Shown piece by piece: positions 49,469 through 63,078 of a stretch of DNA of 64,000 nt. Positions within the stretch are counted from its first letter, which is position 1. Every line of letters starts with the position of its first letter. Source of the stretch: Candidula unifasciata (Eukaryota; Mollusca; Gastropoda; Stylommatophora; Geomitridae); NCBI GenBank assembly GCA_905116865.2, contig CAJHNH020008532.1:836001-900000 (forward strand), written 5' to 3'. A program made the translations under genes and the position numbers. Under the pieces are notes generated by a model. That model saw nothing but the letters and a program-made list of their open reading frames with translations. It had not been told where the DNA came from and ran no database searches.

Positions 49469-49530
49469 CTCTTTATGTCCTATCTGTGTGTGTGTCTTTG
49501 CGCCTGTGTGTGTTGTGTATGTGTACCTGT

Positions 49531-49570
<40 letters not shown>
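49428..49570. repeat. (TG)n microsatellite, interrupted
   Basis: Two long TG runs with a TG-rich middle; about 215 bp upstream of exon C. Confidence 0.95.
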
Positions 49571-49575
<5 letters not shown>

Positions 49576-49785
49576 CATGACTGCGAAAACATAAAAAAAT
49601 TATAGAAAAGGCGGACAGGCCAAATTACATTCAAATATCAGTACAGAAAGGGATATATCACCACTGATGCCAAACTGGCAGCTGATCTGATCTGACCTGA
49701 CAAGAAAATAGCAGCGCAGACAGTTGAACGTGATCACACAGACAAAATAATTGGTGAGTTTATCCGGGGGCTGTGTCTTCCTCAG

Positions 49786-49898
49786 GGCGGCTGCGTTTTC
49801 TGGGAGCCAGCGACTCGGCAGTGCCTTGCTCCATCATGATGGACACAGCCAGATACCTCAGCGGCTTGACCATGAGTGGACTCGACATGCAGGCTCGG
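49786..49898 (+). CDS. QPCT: Glutaminyl-peptide cyclotransferase-like, internal exon C (zinc-ligand exon)
   Basis: Completes the split Gly codon from exon B and reads GRLRFLGASDSAVPCSIMMD then TARYLSGLTMSG. This matches the QC motif [21 protein letters not shown]. The Asp of ASDSAVPC corresponds to zinc ligand Asp159 of human QC, and the Cys to the disulfide partner Cys164. The acceptor is CTTCCTCAG ending at 49785. The donor GTGAGT starts at 49899, so the exon ends in phase 0 (113 bases). The next exon should carry the catalytic and zinc-binding glutamates (DGEEAF-like). I looked for it downstream to 64000 without success, so the gene probably continues past the window. Downstream of this exon the intron begins with a TCTG microsatellite. 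Confidence 0.92.
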
Positions 49899-50048
49899 GT
49901 GAGTATCTGTCTGCATGTCTAACTATCTATCAATCTATCCGTCTATTGATCTGTCAGTCCGTCTGTCCATAAGCCCGTCTGTCACAAACATCTCTACCCG
50001 CCTTTCTGTTGGCATGACTGCTTGCCTAATGTCACAGGAGTTTAATTT

Positions 50049-50328
<280 letters not shown>

Positions 50329-50814
50329 TCTTTCTTTCATCCCGCTTACAGCTGTAACCGTGAACACCTCATGCAGTTCAACCCTGCAGTTTAACACCAG
50401 GCTTTCATGATGTCGCTCCAGCAGAGACGGTACCCTACCCTATCACATGCCAGTACTACCCAGTGAGTACATCTGGAAAAAAACAAAAAAACATCAGCAA
50501 CAAGAAATAATATCTCTTTATACAAAACGTTATCTCGCCCAGCCGTATTCAGTGGCTACAAACGATGGACTCAGAATAGGTTATTTGAATATTTAACTAT
50601 TTAACCTAACATTTACTAGGCGAACTACCTCAGCTGCCAGTTAGACTTAACAACTAATTTTGTATGTTTGAAATTACCGAAAGTCGGCTAAGCAATAAAA
50701 TTACTAAGAAAAAAAATTAAAATTATGGTATTTAGTGTTAATCGTAAAGATGCAGGAGAAAATTAAAAACGGGTATAACCGTGTACATCTTAAATTATCT
50801 CAATTATTCCCATA

Positions 50815-51270
50815 GAACTGATTTAGAATCGTTAGAAGTAGAGCGTGTCTGGCTGGAAGTCAAACCGTCAAACAGGCAATCACTTGTCATTGGTTACCTC
50901 TATTGAAATCGTTCTGCCGTTAACAGTTGGTATAAGGGACTTTACTTCTATGCTGGATAGAGTTTTTAGCCTAGGAAGAGAAATTATTCTTCTAGGATAT
51001 TTCAACATTGATGCAAGGAAACCAAACCAAACATGGCAAGATATCATCTTATCCTATAACGTTTAACAATTAATCAACCGCCCCTCGAGAGTGACAGAAA
51101 CCTCCACAACTATACACGATCACATCTAAGTGTCTTGTCCAACAAATATTATTGAATGTACTGTCCCTGATAGTGTAGTCAGCAAGTACTGTCCCATTTG
51201 CACTAACAAGTTAAAAAAGGGATCCAAAGCTCCTAAATGTAAGCATTTGGCTATTACATTTAGAATTTTT
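50815..51270 (+). pseudogene. LINE apurinic-type endonuclease remnant (CR1/L2-like)
   Basis: Fragments in shifted frames: VERVWLEVKPSNRQSLVIGY, DFTSMLDRVFSLGREIILLG then YFNIDARKPNQTWQDIILSY, QLINRPSRVTETSTTIHDHI, and VSKYCPICTN. These match the order of a LINE endonuclease (IWLEVK...EIILLGDFN...QLIxxPTRVT...IDHI...SDHYPI). The catalytic GDFN has become GYFN and SDH has become SKY, so it is inactive. It lies downstream of QPCT exon C. Confidence 0.8.
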
Positions 51271-51344
51271 TAAACTTTAATCAGGAGAAACCATATGTAT
51301 ATATGATGTGTGTATGCATGTTTTTCATTAAGTATATTTTGAAA

Positions 51345-51543
51345 TCTTCGTAATGTCGGGGTGCCGGGTTCGATTCCAGCTGCTGGCCTTACGCCTTGTG
51401 TTGGTTTCGACAGTGGTATCAGGGAGCCGACCGTAGAGAAAGCAATGGCAAACTACTGTACGTAAATTTCCCTAGAGAAACCACACAACAGTTGGGGGCT
51501 GCTGGGGTTGGTTCTGCAACGCCTTGTGAATGATACGCAACTA
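51345..51543 (+). mobile_element. SINE-B copy, 5'-truncated
   Basis: Starts within the tRNA-like head (CTTCGTAATGTCGGGGTGCC) and has the B box GGTTCGATTCC. It then shares GTTGGTTTCGACAGTGGTAT, GCAATGGCAAACTAC, CCACACAACAG and GGTTCTGCAACGCC with the copy at 37893-38113. The end ATACGCAACTA matches the other copy's end. Confidence 0.8.
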
Positions 51544-51640
51544 ACATATTTTGAAATAGATATAACATGCATTACTGATAATATGCAATTTCGGTCTAAA
51601 AATAAGTGATTGGAACAGTTTATAACCCTTTGAAAAAAAG
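51541..51640 (+). mobile_element. Related transposon-like tail feeding a TTTC microsatellite
   Basis: A short AT-rich segment ending TATAACCCTTTGAAAAAAAG, then directly a TTCT-type repeat. It resembles the tail at 24595-24810 in sequence (ACCCTTTGA.AA.AAAGTTC) and in layout. Confidence 0.45.
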
Positions 51641-52735
<1,095 letters not shown>

Positions 52736-53114
52736 AGTATATGCCGGTTTCTCTATGTGTACAACTGTCTGCGTATCTGTAGGCCAGCTTAATCCATATG
52801 TCCTTCTTCCTTCTGTATCATCCTTAATATTTTAATTGTTCTGTCTTCCTGATCCACTTTGGTCACCACGTCATTGCTGTTTTGTTTTAAAGTTTATAAC
52901 AAGAAAAACTAACTCTCCCAAAAATGACACTGAAAGCTTCTGATCTCCCTTGGTAAATCCAGCTATTGATCGTTTGGCCGCAATCTAATTGCTTCTGTAA
53001 ATTACCTCACCAATGATTCTTTGTTTTGGGTGGAATTTTCAGTGATTAACTCAAGTCTTGTGTAAACTTGCCCTCCCCTGTCGTCACATTTATAGCGATA
53101 TGAATGATGCCTGT

Positions 53115-53371
53115 TGGGAAGGGCAGACTTACAGCCAGAAAAATAGTGGATGTTATTAAAAGCAGACTTACAGGCAGACAAAGAGCTAAAGGTATAGAGA
53201 ATAGATAACCAGACTAAAGGCCATTTTTAGAGAACATTTAAAGACAGAAGATGATGAATGTTAAGAGAAAAAATAAACGAATGTAAGAGAAAATGTACAG
53301 TCACACAGTCACACAGATTACCAATGTTGGAGAGAACAGATATGCAACAAGACAAACGGCGAATGTTGGAG
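53115..53371. repeat. Decayed edge of the 35-bp satellite
   Basis: Diverged units such as AGACTTACAGCCAGAAAAAT and GGCGAATGTTGGAG, recognisable as relatives of the main monomer. Confidence 0.55.
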
Positions 53372-53604
53372 TAAGTAAGTAAATATTACCCCACAAGGAC
53401 ATCACACAGAGCGATAAACACCAGGTGACACAAAGTGCCACCAGGCGGATGAGGATCACCTGTAGAGAAGTTCCGGAAACCGCGTTCAACCATAAATTAT
53501 ATTAAGGCCCCGGTGTGGGGCTTCGAAAAAAAAAAAAAAAACGAAAAATTGCATCTCATAAGAAAGGGGGGGGGGGAGGGGGTGGTGACGAGTTAATTAA
53601 TTCT
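53372..53604 (+). mobile_element. R element inserted in the 35-bp satellite
   Basis: A 233-bp non-satellite block with ATTACCCCACAAGGACATCA, GAGCGATAAACACC, GTGACACAAAGTGCCACCA, GGATGAGGATCACC and a G-rich/A-rich 3' part. It is flanked on both sides by GGCGAATGTTGGAG (53358-53371 and 53605-53618), a likely 14-bp target-site duplication. It is related to 20893-21125 (-). No coding potential was seen. Confidence 0.7.
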
Positions 53605-56600
53605 GGCGAATGTTGGAGAGAATTTACAGCTGGATATAGGACGAATGTCTGAGACAATTTACAGCCGGATATAGGACGAATGTTGGAGACAATTTACAGC
53701 CGGATATAGGACAAATGTTGGAGACAATTTACAGCTGGATATAGGACGTATGTTTGAGACAATTTACAGCTGGATATAGGACGAATGTCTGAGACAATTT
53801 ACAGCCGGATATAGGACGCATGTTAGAGACAATTTACAGCCGCATATAGGACGAATGTCTGAGACAATTTACAGCCGCATATAGGACGAATGTCTGAGAC
53901 AATTTACAGCCGGATATAGGACGCATGTTAGAGACAATTTACAGCCGCATATAGGACGAATGTCTGAGACAATTTACAGCCGGATATAGGACGAATGTCT
54001 GAGACAATTTACAGCCGCATATAGGACGAATGTTGGAGACAATTTTAGCCGGATAAAGGACGAATGCTGGAGACAATTTACAGCCGGATATAGGACGAAT
54101 GTTGGAGACAATTTACAGCCGGATAAAGGACGAATGTTGGAGACAATTTACGGCCGGATAAAGGACGAATGTCTGAGACAATTTACAGCCGGATATAGGA
54201 CAAATGTTGGAGACAATTTACAGCTGGATATAGGACGAATGTCTGAGACAATTTACAGCTGGATATAGGACGAATGTCTGAGACAATTTACAGCTGGATA
54301 TAGGACGTATGTTGGAGACAATTTACAGCCGGATATAGGATGAATGTCTGAGACAATTTACAGCTGGATATAGGACGAATGTTGGAGACAATTTACAGCC
54401 TGAAATAGGACGAATGTCTGAGACAATTTACAGCCGGATATAGGACGAATGTCTTAGACAATTTACAGCTGGATAAAGGACGAATGTTGGAGACAATTTA
54501 CAGCCGGATATAGGACGAATGTTGGAGACAATTTACAGCCGGATATAGGACGAATGTCTGAGACAATTTACAGCCGGATATGGGAGGAATGTTGGAGACA
54601 ATTTACAGCCGGATATGGACGAATGTTGGAGACAATTTACAGCCGGATATAGGACGAATGTTGGAGACAATTTACAGCCGGATATAGGACAAATGTCTGA
54701 GACAATTTACAGCCGGATATAGGACGAATGTCTTAGACAATTTACAGCTGGATAAAGGACGAATGTTGGAGACAATTTACAGCCGGATATAGGACGAATG
54801 TCTGAGACAATTTACAGCCGGATATAGGACGAATGTTGGAGACAATTTACAGCCGGATATAGGACGAATGTTGGAGACAATTTACAGCTGGATATGGACG
54901 AATGTTGGAGACAATTTACAGCTGGATATAGGACGAATGTTGGAGACAATTTACAGCTGGATATGGACGAATGTTGGAGACAATTTACAGCTGGATATAG
55001 GACGTATGTCGGAGACAATTTACAGCTGGATATGGACGAATGTTGGAGACAATTTACAGCCGGATATAGGACGAATGTCTGAGACAATTTACAGCCAGAT
55101 ATAGGACGAATGTTGGAGACAATTTACAGCTGGATATAGGACGAATGTTGGAGACAATTTACAGCCGGATATAGGACGAATGTTGGAGACAATTTACAGC
55201 CGGATATAGGACGAATGTTGGAGACAATTTACAGCCGGATATAGGACGAATGTCTGAGACAATTTACAGCTGGATATAGGACGAATGTTGGAGACAATTT
55301 ACAGCCGGATATAGGACGAATGTTGGAGACAATTTACAGCCGGATATAGGACGAATGTCTGAGACAATTTACAGCCGGATATAGGACGAATGTTGGAGAC
55401 AATTTACAGCCGGATATAGGACGAATGTCTGAGACAATTTACAGCCGGATATAGGACGAATGTTGGAGACAATTTACAGCTGGATATGGACGAATGTTGG
55501 AGACAATTTACAGCTGGATATAGGACGAATGTTGGAGACAATTTACAGCTGGATATGGACGAATGTTGGAGACAATTTACAGCTGGATATAGGACGTATG
55601 TCGGAGACAATTTACAGCTGGATATGGACGAATGTTGGAGACAATTTACAGCCGGATATAGGACGAATGTCTGAGACAATTTACAGCCAGATATAGGACG
55701 AATGTTGGAGACAATTTACAGCTGGATATAGGACGAATGTTGGAGACAATTTACAGCTGGATATGGACGAATGTTGGAGACAATTTACAGCTGGATATAG
55801 GACGAATGTTGGAGACAATTTACAGCTGGATATGGACGAATGTTGGAGACAATTTACAGCTGGATATAGGACGTATGTCGGAGACAATTTACAGCTGGAT
55901 ATGGACGAATGTTGGAGACAATTTACAGCCGGATATAGGACGAATGTCTGAGACAATTTACAGCCAGATATAGGACGAATGTTGGAGACAATTTACAGCT
56001 GGATATAGGACGAATGTTGGAGACAATTTACAGCCGGATATAGGACGAATGTTGGAGACAATTTACAGCCGGATATAGGACGAATGTTGGAGACAATTTA
56101 CAGCCGGATATAGGACGAATGTCTGAGACAATTTACAGCTGGATATAGGACGAATGTTGGAGACAATTTACAGCCGGATATAGGACGAATGTTGGAGACA
56201 ATTTACAGCCGGATATAGGACGAATGTCTTAGACAATTTACAGCTGGATAAAGGGCGAATGTTGGAGACAATTTACAGCCAGATATAGGACGAATGTTGG
56301 AGACAATTTACAGCCGGATATAGGACGAATGTTGGAGACAATTTACAGCCGGATATAGGACGAATGTCTGAGACAATTTACAGCCGGATATAGGACGAAT
56401 GTCTTAGACAATTTACAGCTGGATAAAGGACGAATGTTGGAGACAATTTACAGCCAGATATAGGACGAATGTTGGAGACAATTTACAGCCGGATATAGGA
56501 CGAATGTTGGAGACAATTTACAGCCGGATATAGGACGAATGTCTGAGACAATTTACAGCTGGATATAGGACGAATGTTGGAGACAATTTACAGCTGGATA

Positions 56601-56815
56601 TAGGACGTATGTTGGAGACAATTTACAGCTAGATATGGACGAATGTTGGAGACAATTTACAGCTGGATATAGGACGAATGTTGGAGACAATTTACAGCCG
56701 CATATAGGACGAATGTCTGAGACAATTTACAGCTGGATATAGGACGAATGTTGGAGACAATTTACAGCCGGATATAGGACGAATGTTGGAGACAATTTAC
56801 AGCCGGATATGGACG
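53605..56815. repeat. 35-bp satellite (3.2 kb, about 92 units)
   Basis: Units carry GAGACAATTTACAGCCGGAT and ATAGGACGAATGTTG. Binary variants are CCGG/CTGG, TTGGAG/TCTGAG and GGATAT(A)GGACG. A block with three 34-bp units recurs at 54868-55104, 55460-55696 and 55737-55973 (offsets 592 and 277), showing higher-order structure. Confidence 0.96.
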
Positions 56816-57464
56816 TTTGTGGTCAGAAAGCTTTCATAAGCACACGACATAATTAGACAAGTAGCATTCCAGACAAAAATACTTAAAATCACTTTACTGA
56901 CATTTCTCTGAGAAGAATGTAACTAACCAAAAACACGTACACAAATTGGAAACCAGCTATCTTGAGTAATTCTTGGAGAACAAAACTTGCCAGATTTCTG
57001 CAGATGCTGAGGCTGAAGAAAAGATGCGTATCTTTGAATGGGGGTGTACGGTAACATAACCAAGAAACCCGACAACAAAAGCAGTTCAATGTTTAGAATC
57101 CACAAACGGACACAAGAGAGTCAAGCACCACGCCGTATATTTTCTCCCTCCACGGTGAAGGTGCTAGGATTGAACACGGAAATATTGGGGTGACATGTGA
57201 AAATCGTAAAATGGAGGGGGGAAAATGTCAAAGAGCAAGCATTGATTGGGCTATCTCGAACTGGTAGTTTATCCGGACGTGAAAGCAGCTTCTGACTTTC
57301 CAGCGGAATAAGTTGGGCTAAATAAAGATCTCGCAAACCACCATAATTATACTGTATCAGCGCATATGGGGGTGGGGAAAAGGGAGGGTGGTGGGAAAGG
57401 GGGGGGGGGGGTTAACGTACTGAATAGGTAAGACATGGAAATAGTAGTGGAGAATAAATCACTG
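56816..57464. other. No gene seen
   Basis: Single-copy-looking spacer between two satellites, ending in a G-rich patch at 57366-57412. Confidence 0.6.
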
Positions 57465-57945
57465 GTGAGGGTATGGTTGTAACGTGTATCATTGGTGAGG
57501 GTATGGTTGTAACGTGTATCATTGGTAAGGGTATGGCTGTAACGTGTATCATTGGTGAGGGCATGGTTGTAACGTGTATCATTGGTGAGGGTATGGTTGT
57601 AACGTGGATCATTGGTGAGGTTATGGTTGTAACGTGTATCATTGGTGAGGGTATGGCTGTAACGTGTATCATTGGTGAGGGTATAGTTGTAACGTGTATC
57701 ATTGGTGAGGGTATAGTTGTAACGTGTATCATTGGTGAGGGTATAGTTGTAACGTGTATCATTGGTGAGGGTATGGTTGTAACGTGTATCATTGGTGAGG
57801 TTATGGTTGTAACGTGTATCATTGGTGAGGGTATGACTGTAACGTGTATCATTGGTGAGGGTATGGTTGTAACGTGTATCATTGGTGAGGGTATGGTTGT
57901 AACGTTTATCATTGGTGAGGGTATGGTTGTAACGTCTAGTTACAG
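57465..57945. repeat. 30-bp satellite
   Basis: 16 units of GTATGGTTGTAACGTGTATC with ATTGGTGAGG. 30 is a multiple of 3, so frames are open on both strands. Confidence 0.95.
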
Positions 57946-58019
57946 TTTTTGTTGAGCTAGAGCAAGGCAGATTCATCTATAACAAGCGACTGAATGTAAA
58001 ATAGATTTAGTATAGGTTT

Positions 58020-58525
58020 GATATAGTTACATACTGACAGATGTTGATTGCAACGATGTGGTATCATTTCGTATAGTTACACACTGACAGATGTTGATGA
58101 CAACGCTGTGGTATCATTTCGTATGGTTACACACTGACAGATGTTGATTACAACGCTGTGGTATCATTTCGTATAGTTACACACTGACAGATGTTGATTA
58201 CAACGCTGTGGTATCATTTCGTATAGTTACACACTGACAGATGTTGATTACAACGCTGTGATATCATTTCTTATAGTTACACACTGACATATGTTGATTA
58301 CAATGCTGTGGTATCATTTCGTATAGTTACACACTGACAGATGTTGATTACAACGCTGTGGTATCATTTCGTATAGTTACACACTGACAGATGTTGATTA
58401 CAACGCTGTGGTATCATTTCGTATAGTTAGACACTGACAGATGTTGATTAAAACGCTCTGGTATTATTTCGTATAGTTACACGCTGACAGATGTTGAATA
58501 CAACTCTGTGGTATCATTTCGGGCC
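58020..58525. repeat. 50-bp satellite
   Basis: 10 units with ACACTGACAGATGTTGATTA and CAACGCTGTGGTATCATTTC. Confidence 0.94.
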
Positions 58526-59269
58526 AAATATGTTAAGAGAACGGTGGAAGATAGAATCTGGCGCTAAGAGACGTGCTCAAAATATGGAATTTAAAAAGAG
58601 GGTGCTGTTACAAAGGGACAAAGACACGATAAACTGCAGTTATAGATAAATACAAGGGATAAGTGTGACCACGTAAATAGAGATACCTAAATAATGCAGT
58701 GAAAACAGAAAGAGGATTGACATGTTAGCAAAGAAACACTATTTGCTAAAATGCCATATTAATTAACAAGAGGTTATTTTAACAGGGGAAAAGGGGGGGG
58801 GGGGGGGGGGGGAGAATACACAATAAAAATGCAATATGGAATAAAAACGAGACATATGATACCACAGAAATGAGAGATTCCAACAATATAAGTGCGATAA
58901 ATACACGGAAGATATTACCGACTAATCATAAAGAAAAAAATAAATACGAGGAAAATGTTAAACATTTCTAAAAATGCAGAACGGAATTTAAAAAGTGTAA
59001 GATGCTACATAAGAACTAAGAGCTGCTAAAATGCAACCAGGGATCAATACGAGTGAGACCTTGTCAAGGAAATAAGAAATGCCAACATGTATGTATTAGG
59101 GAATTTTTACGAAAGTCATGGTACTCTAAGTAGTGAGCCATTAACAAATATATACAAAGGGAAAAATCATGTTTTGTAAAAAATCAAGAGGATAAAAGCA
59201 GGCGGAACAGAGCGCACATGATAACGGGAACAATTGGTAATAGGGGAACTTGGTGAAAAATCTCTGCCG
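58526..59269. other. No gene seen; poly-G patch
   Basis: AT-rich sequence with a G run at 58793-58812. Confidence 0.6.
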
Positions 59270-59625
59270 GACACAGTCCTGTGTGCACGGAAGCGGCAAC
59301 CCATGGGGCGCCGGGCCCAGTCCTGTGTGCACGGAAGCGGCAACCCATGGGGCGCTGGGCCCAGTCCTGTGTGCACGGAAGCGGCAACCCATAAGGCGCC
59401 GGGCCCAGTCCTGTGTGCACGGAAGCGGCAACCCATGGGGCGCCGGGCCCAGTCCTGTGTGCACGGAAGCGGCAATCCATGGGACGCCGGACCCAGTCCT
59501 GTGTGAACGGCAGGGGCAACCCATTGGGCGCCGGACCCAGTCTTGTGTGAATGGCAGCGGCAACCCATGGGGCGCCGAAACCCAGTCTTGTATGAACGGC
59601 AGGGGCAACCCATGAGGCGCGGGAG
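59270..59625. repeat. 44-bp GC-rich satellite
   Basis: 8 units with CAGTCCTGTGTGCACGGAAG and CGGCAACCCATGGGGCGCC, decaying towards 59625. All frames are open for 90-190 codons; not genes. Confidence 0.94.
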
Positions 59626-60139
59626 CCTGTGACATAATCCCAAGGAGGCTGAAGTCCCCCCCCCCCCCTCCCCCCCCCCGCTCCACCCCCTGATTTTGTT
59701 GTTCTGGCACCTCTGTTTGTATATCTAGGGTTAGGAAACTGTTGTATCGCTATACTGTCTGTACAGTCTTCTATTGTTTAACTTCTCGTCTGTTGCTTTC
59801 TTTCCTGTTGTTTGAGTGCCAATCAATACTTGTGTCGATGACTTCATTAGGACATGGTGACGTCGGCGCCGGATCGATAACTAGCGCTAATGAGGCACAC
59901 ACAAAATAGAGTGACTGATTCAAGGAGAGCTCAGCACAAACTTCAAGAAGAATAAGAACAATAGCAATGTTTCTCCCATCGTAATTACCCACTCAAAACT
60001 TCCACACAAGTGCAAAAGTGGGGTGGGATGAGGGAGGGGAAAAAAGGAATAGGGAGGAAGAGAGTGGGAGGGGAAGAGTGGATATGGATGCAGAAAGAGA
60101 TAATAGCTTGGAAAAAGACTTTACATTCGATAAAGAAAG

Positions 60140-60300
<161 letters not shown>

Positions 60301-60457
60301 CGCACATGCACATGGTTAAATATTTCATTATCAAGTGCCTTGTCGACTAACCTGGGCGATCATGCCTCTCCACAACCTGCGATCCCCAACTGTGCGGATC
60401 ATGTCAGGTGAAAAAGCTGTCAAGAATCGTCTCGTGTTGTCCTTCTGTCTCTCTTTC

Positions 60458-60595
60458 CAAGTCCAGGGATGAGTACAGCACACTCCGTTTCGCTACAGGG
60501 ATGAGTACAGCACACTCCGTTCCGCTACAGGGGTGAGTACAGCACACTCTGTTTCGTTACAGGGATGAGTACAGCACACTGCGTTTCGCTACACA
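60458..60595. repeat. 32-bp minisatellite, about 4 units
   Basis: GGGATGAGTACAGCACACTC and CGTTTCGCTACA repeated. Confidence 0.92.
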
Positions 60596-60663
60596 GGCAA
60601 CAATCAGTGTTCAGTTAATTTCAACCCCCCCCCCCAGTTTTTCCCCCCCCCCCCCCCAAAAAA

Positions 60664-60712
60664 AACCCACACACATCAAGGATCGAACCCTTGTTTCCCA
60701 CAAGACTTGATG
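60664..60712 (-). other. tRNA T-arm-like fragment
   Basis: The - strand has CAAGGGTTCGATCCTTG, a perfect 5-bp T stem around GTTCGAT. No convincing D or anticodon arm precedes it, so it is a SINE head or tRNA pseudogene rather than a tRNA gene. Confidence 0.35.
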
Positions 60713-60795
60713 CTTCTCGGGTGGCTTGGCAGATGAATGTGTTAATCTCTGCAGCGGGTGGCTTGGCAGATGGGTGTGTTAATCTCTTTGCAGGT
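60712..60795. repeat. Two-copy GGTGGCTTGGCAGATG repeat
   Basis: GGGTGGCTTGGCAGATGNNT then GTGTTAATCTCT, twice. Confidence 0.8.
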
Positions 60796-62624
60796 TCCAG
60801 CTACACCATTTAACCATATTTTGGATGAACTCTGGTCTGGCTACATTGTCACTAGCAGACCGAACCATTTCCTTCTGTGCCTGTCAATATAACCAAGACA
60901 TGGTTTTATTCCCACTTTCTCTCTAAGGTCGGTATTCGCAACCCATCTCCTTCTTGGGTTATTAGTAACCTTACGGAGACAGCACATTTCATGTGTAGTT
61001 TTTTTTTTTTTTTTTTAGGCCCTTAGGCATTCTACATATATTATTGAAACATTATCTAATACACATTATTTCGATAACATTTACTAAATGACAACCGCCT
61101 TCCTGGACTTGTGGTTGACAGCCGACCACCCGCTGACATTGCATCTGTTCTCACTGGTCTCTTCCACCCTGTCCACTCGGCGCTGCACGTTTCTTGCACG
61201 TGCGTTTCGACTGGCTTGTTCCAAAACAAGGTCTTTACAAGCACCAAACTCCCGTGTGGCTTCAGGAGCCCCATATTTGGGCGGACGAACTCTCCGTTTG
61301 AGATCCGGGGCCACTTTATGGAGGAAGAAAAAAGAATAAATCCGCTGCGTCCCTAGCAAGCATGTCGTAAGAGTTGACTAATTCGGGGGTTACTTTAAGG
61401 TTGGAGTGCATCTGCATGAGATGCCAGGAACTAAAAGTCTGCATACACATGAGCCAGATCTGTAAAACAGGTGTACATGTAACTCTCAGGTTCTGGAACA
61501 GGACTAAAGTTCAAAAGGGGACGAACAGCCATAACTTTCCGCCGGGGATTACAGCCGGTGAACGTAAAGAAAAGGAAGACAAGGGCCCTTTTTAAACCAG
61601 TGAGGCAAAGGGTATATGATGCCAGACAATGACGTGGTGCCCATTTGAGGCGTCGTCGACCGGAGAATCAAGGTCAGTTTTGAAAAGAAATAAATCTGAC
61701 TGTATGCGGACTCTGAGCTGAACACCTTTGGGAAAGAGGGGTGGGGGGTCTTAAGTCATATATTATATCTTTAAAGACTTTTGTTTCTACTTGTTATAAG
61801 CATGTACATTATAATAATTGTTATTGATTTGACACTCAGCCTATTATTATTTTGCTTCAAAACTAGAAGTATCCCCTTTGAGCCTCTCATTATTCTTATC
61901 TTATAAAATGTGTGAGGCGGGAAAGGGTGGTAGCTTTTAACACTCATGTTGACTTTGTGTCGTCGCGTCTGTCCTGAAGTGGTATCAATGAGCGGGATAC
62001 ATACACTGGTCCTCTGAACCTGACTTCAAGAAGTCTAGATCTTCAATATCCTTTCCCAGCACCAAGGCAGGAGACAGTTGACCTCCCTCTTCTAATTTTA
62101 TAACATCTCATCGTACGCACTAATGGATCCCGATCTGCGAGAAACGAAAATGGACTTTGTCAACCCTAGCCACTCCTCGTTCCTTTAGTAAATTGTCTAT
62201 TATTTCTCCCTTGTTCAAGCCCTCGCCTTAAAAAAAAAAAAAAAAATCCAAAACCAATTTATGAGTTTCGTGACATCAAGTAATATTTTTCAATCAACAT
62301 TCATAATTCACCAACAAACAATTGCCCCTTGACTCGGCTGGTAAAATATCTCTTCGTCTTCAGACATAAAATCGTGTATTCCCCGCCCTTTCTTTGCTGG
62401 TCCCTAATAGTGCCCGGTTAAATGGCTCCCGCAAACAACCGTATTTTCCCGGTCAATTAATGAGTCTAGACCAGATTTTTCCCCCTTGTTTTCGTATCAG
62501 GCCAATTCACGGTTGTTCGCGTCACGGTAAACGTGACTCTGGCCTCAGTAAAAATTGCACTGGCAATTTGATTACAGGCGGAGAATCGCGGATTTATGTG
62601 CTGAATTTATGGCCTTCACTTAGA
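60796..62624. other. No gene recognised
   Basis: Overlapping 70-90-codon frames on both strands at 61056-61359 and a 101-codon frame starting 62394 carry no motif I can name. The DGEEAF-type exon expected for the QPCT-like gene was looked for and not seen. Confidence 0.5.
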
Positions 62625-62770
62625 AACTTGACAGTTGTCGTCAATTTGGAAGGAGTGAAACTTGACTGTTGTCCTCAATTTGAAAGTAGTGAAACTTGAC
62701 TGTTGTCCTCAATTTGAAAGGAGTGAAACTTGACTGTTGTCCTCAGTTTGGAAGGAATGTCTTTAGAAAA
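62625..62770. repeat. 34-bp minisatellite, 4 units
   Basis: GAAACTTGACTGTTGTCCTC and AATTTGAAAG; the last units are diverged. Confidence 0.88.
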
Positions 62771-62845
62771 GTGACTGTTTTCGTCAATTTGGTTAGACGT
62801 CTTTAGCTGATTTAGGCAGTGTGCGTTGTTAATATAGATAGCCGT

Positions 62846-63078
62846 TGTGGACGATTTTGGTAGAGTACATGTAGAAACTTGGCTGTGCTTTTCGCGATTT
62901 TGGTGGACTACATGTAGAAATTTGGCTGTGCTTTTCGCGATTTTGGTGGACTACATGTAGAAATTTGGCTGTGCTTTTCGCGATTTTGGTGGACTACATG
63001 TAGAAATTTGGCTGTGCTTTTCGCGATTTTGGTGGACTACATGTAGAAATTTGGCTGTGCTTTTCGCGATTTTGAAAC
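62846..63078. repeat. 43-bp minisatellite, 5 units
   Basis: GTGGACTACATGTAGAAATT and TGGCTGTGCTTTTCGCGATT. Unrelated in sequence to the 43-bp satellite at 31370. Confidence 0.93.

Larger units (their letters stand above)
44861..49785 (+). other. QPCT-like intron B-C (4.9 kb)
   Basis: Phase-1 intron joining CCA-G to GG. It contains a 29-base G run (about 45920-45948), a tRNA-derived SINE-C (46853-47130), a SINE-A fragment (48150-48240) and a TG microsatellite (49428-49570). Open frames here (for example on the - strand at 47443-47772) match nothing I recognise and lack coding features, so I do not call them. Confidence 0.75.

Noticed and set aside
59141..59710. Pro/Gly-rich frames on both strands
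   Set aside because: 44-bp GC-rich satellite; frames are open on both strands and in more than one phase.
61056..61359. Overlapping 72-91-codon frames on both strands as a small gene
   Set aside because: No motif, start context or splice sites that single out one frame.
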